From Candidatus Treponema excrementipullorum (GTDB lineage: Bacteria; Spirochaetota; Spirochaetia; Treponematales; Treponemataceae): a stretch of 24,789 bases of DNA. The position numbers were made by a program, and so were the translations under genes. The notes beneath the pieces were generated by a model. That model was not told the DNA's origin, did not search any database, and saw only the letters and a list, made by a program, of their open reading frames with translations. The stretch covers positions 1-24,789 of the forward strand of contig JAHLFV010000081.1 in NCBI GenBank assembly GCA_018883625.1, in the 5' to 3' direction. Positions 24,087 to 24,789 of the stretch are shown here, in pieces; positions within the stretch are counted from its first letter, which is position 1, and the number at the start of each line of letters is the position of its first letter.

Positions 24087-24789
24087 ATGTCAAAGTTGAG
24101 AGGTGCTTTCACAGCCCTGATTACTCCTATGAACAAAGACGGCAGTGTTGATTATGAAGGATTCCGTTCTTTGCTTCGTTATCAGTTGGATAACGGAATA
24201 ACCGGTCTTCTACCCTTAGGAACTACCGGTGAAACTCCCACCTTGTTGGAAGTGGATGAAGAAGACAAAATCATCGATATAGCAGTAGAAGAAGTTTCAG
24301 CATACAAACAAAAACTCAAACGTGACATTCCTCTTATTATAGGTGCCGGCAGTAATAATACCGCAGAAGCTGTCCGCTATGTTCAGCGAGTAAAAGACAA
24401 AGGTGCCGATTATGCTTTGGTTGTATCGCCGTATTACAACAAGCCTTCCGACGAAGGAATTTTCCGCCACTATGAAGCTGTCTCCAAAATCGGTATCCCT
24501 ATTTTGGTGTACAATATTGCCGGCCGTACGGGAAAAAATATTTCCACCCCGTTGCTGAAACGCATCGCCGAATTACCCAATATTGCCGGCGTAAAAGAAG
24601 CCTCTGGAGATATTAACCAAATGATGGACGTTATAGCAAACATCGCTTCCAAGCGGGAGGATTTTTGCGTGTTAAGCGGTGATGACGGCTTAACGGTACC
24701 TTTGGCAGCTATGGGCGGTGACGGTGTTATTTCCGTGGTGTCCAATTTGGCTCCTGCTCAGGTGACGGAAATGACTATGGCAGCCCTTA
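24087..24789 (+). CDS. dapA: 4-hydroxy-tetrahydrodipicolinate synthase (3' end outside window)
   Basis: DapA condenses pyruvate with aspartate semialdehyde, the first committed step towards diaminopimelate and lysine. The 234 visible codons begin MSKLRGAFTALITPMNKDGSVDYEGF and contain GTTGETPTL (pyruvate and active-site Thr-Thr), VVSPYYNKPSDEGIFRHY, VYNIAGRTGKN with the catalytic tyrosine, and GVKEASGD with the Schiff-base lysine. The family is usually about 290-300 residues, so roughly 60 residues are missing because the window ends. A GAGGG ribosome binding site precedes the ATG. DapA shares its aspartate semialdehyde precursor with threonine synthesis, the pathway of thrC in this window, though the genes are far apart. 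Confidence 0.95.
   Translation, partial: MSKLRGAFTALITPMNKDGSVDYEGFRSLLRYQLDNGITGLLPLGTTGETPTLLEVDEEDKIIDIAVEEVSAYKQKLKRDIPLIIGAGSNNTAEAVRYVQRVKDKGADYALVVSPYYNKPSDEGIFRHYEAVSKIGIPILVYNIAGRTGKNISTPLLKRIAELPNIAGVKEASGDINQMMDVIANIASKREDFCVLSGDDGLTVPLAAMGGDGVISVVSNLAPAQVTEMTMAAL

Overview
The window looks like chromosomal DNA of a host-associated spirochaete, probably Treponema-like. This is inferred from the gene set: a DUF4954 beta-helix protein, paired sCache chemoreceptors, small lipoproteins, a PUA-less ProB, a DUF2156 protein and a G10 tract. Base composition is moderately AT-rich. Nothing here fixes the species. No insertion sequence, prophage, CRISPR array or rRNA was found.

Region 1 (1-5017, +) is one operon-like run: a frameshifted SAM-dependent methyltransferase gene, an unrecognised gene, then proA-proB-proC, a complete glutamate-to-proline route with proA and proB overlapping by 4 nt. 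A 320-nt gene-free stretch with a degenerate duplicated palindromic repeat follows. Region 2 (5300-7811) holds a DUF2156 acyltransferase-like gene, a divergent threonine synthase, and a convergent tRNA-Cys(GCA). Region 3 (7927-10694, +) is a membrane-anchored GH3 beta-N-acetylhexosaminidase followed 5 nt later by a GNAT-type protein.

Region 4 (10804-15609, -) is glycogen breakdown: glgX upstream of glgP, each with its own promoter. glgX is intact and glgP is frameshifted. Region 5 (15707-19489, +) has a G10 tract, two tandem 528-residue methyl-accepting chemotaxis proteins, and a 25-nt minisatellite of eight full copies that can fold into serial small hairpins. Region 6 (19494-23880) has the DUF4954 gene, a divergently read XRE repressor, a 24-nt perfect palindrome surrounded by AATAGC half-sites, and two lipoprotein genes that share a domain and near-identical terminators. 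The window ends inside dapA.

Three observations stand out. First, both broken genes (methyltransferase and glgP) are broken by an exact 5-bp tandem duplication, and removing one copy restores a full-length protein in each. Second, several genes have a -10 box 6-12 nt before the start codon and no Shine-Dalgarno sequence, which implies leaderless or nearly leaderless mRNAs beside genes with normal ribosome binding sites. Third, the structured minisatellite and the G10 tract flank the chemoreceptor pair and could be length-variable control elements. Functions are assigned from motif recognition by eye; no database search was possible.
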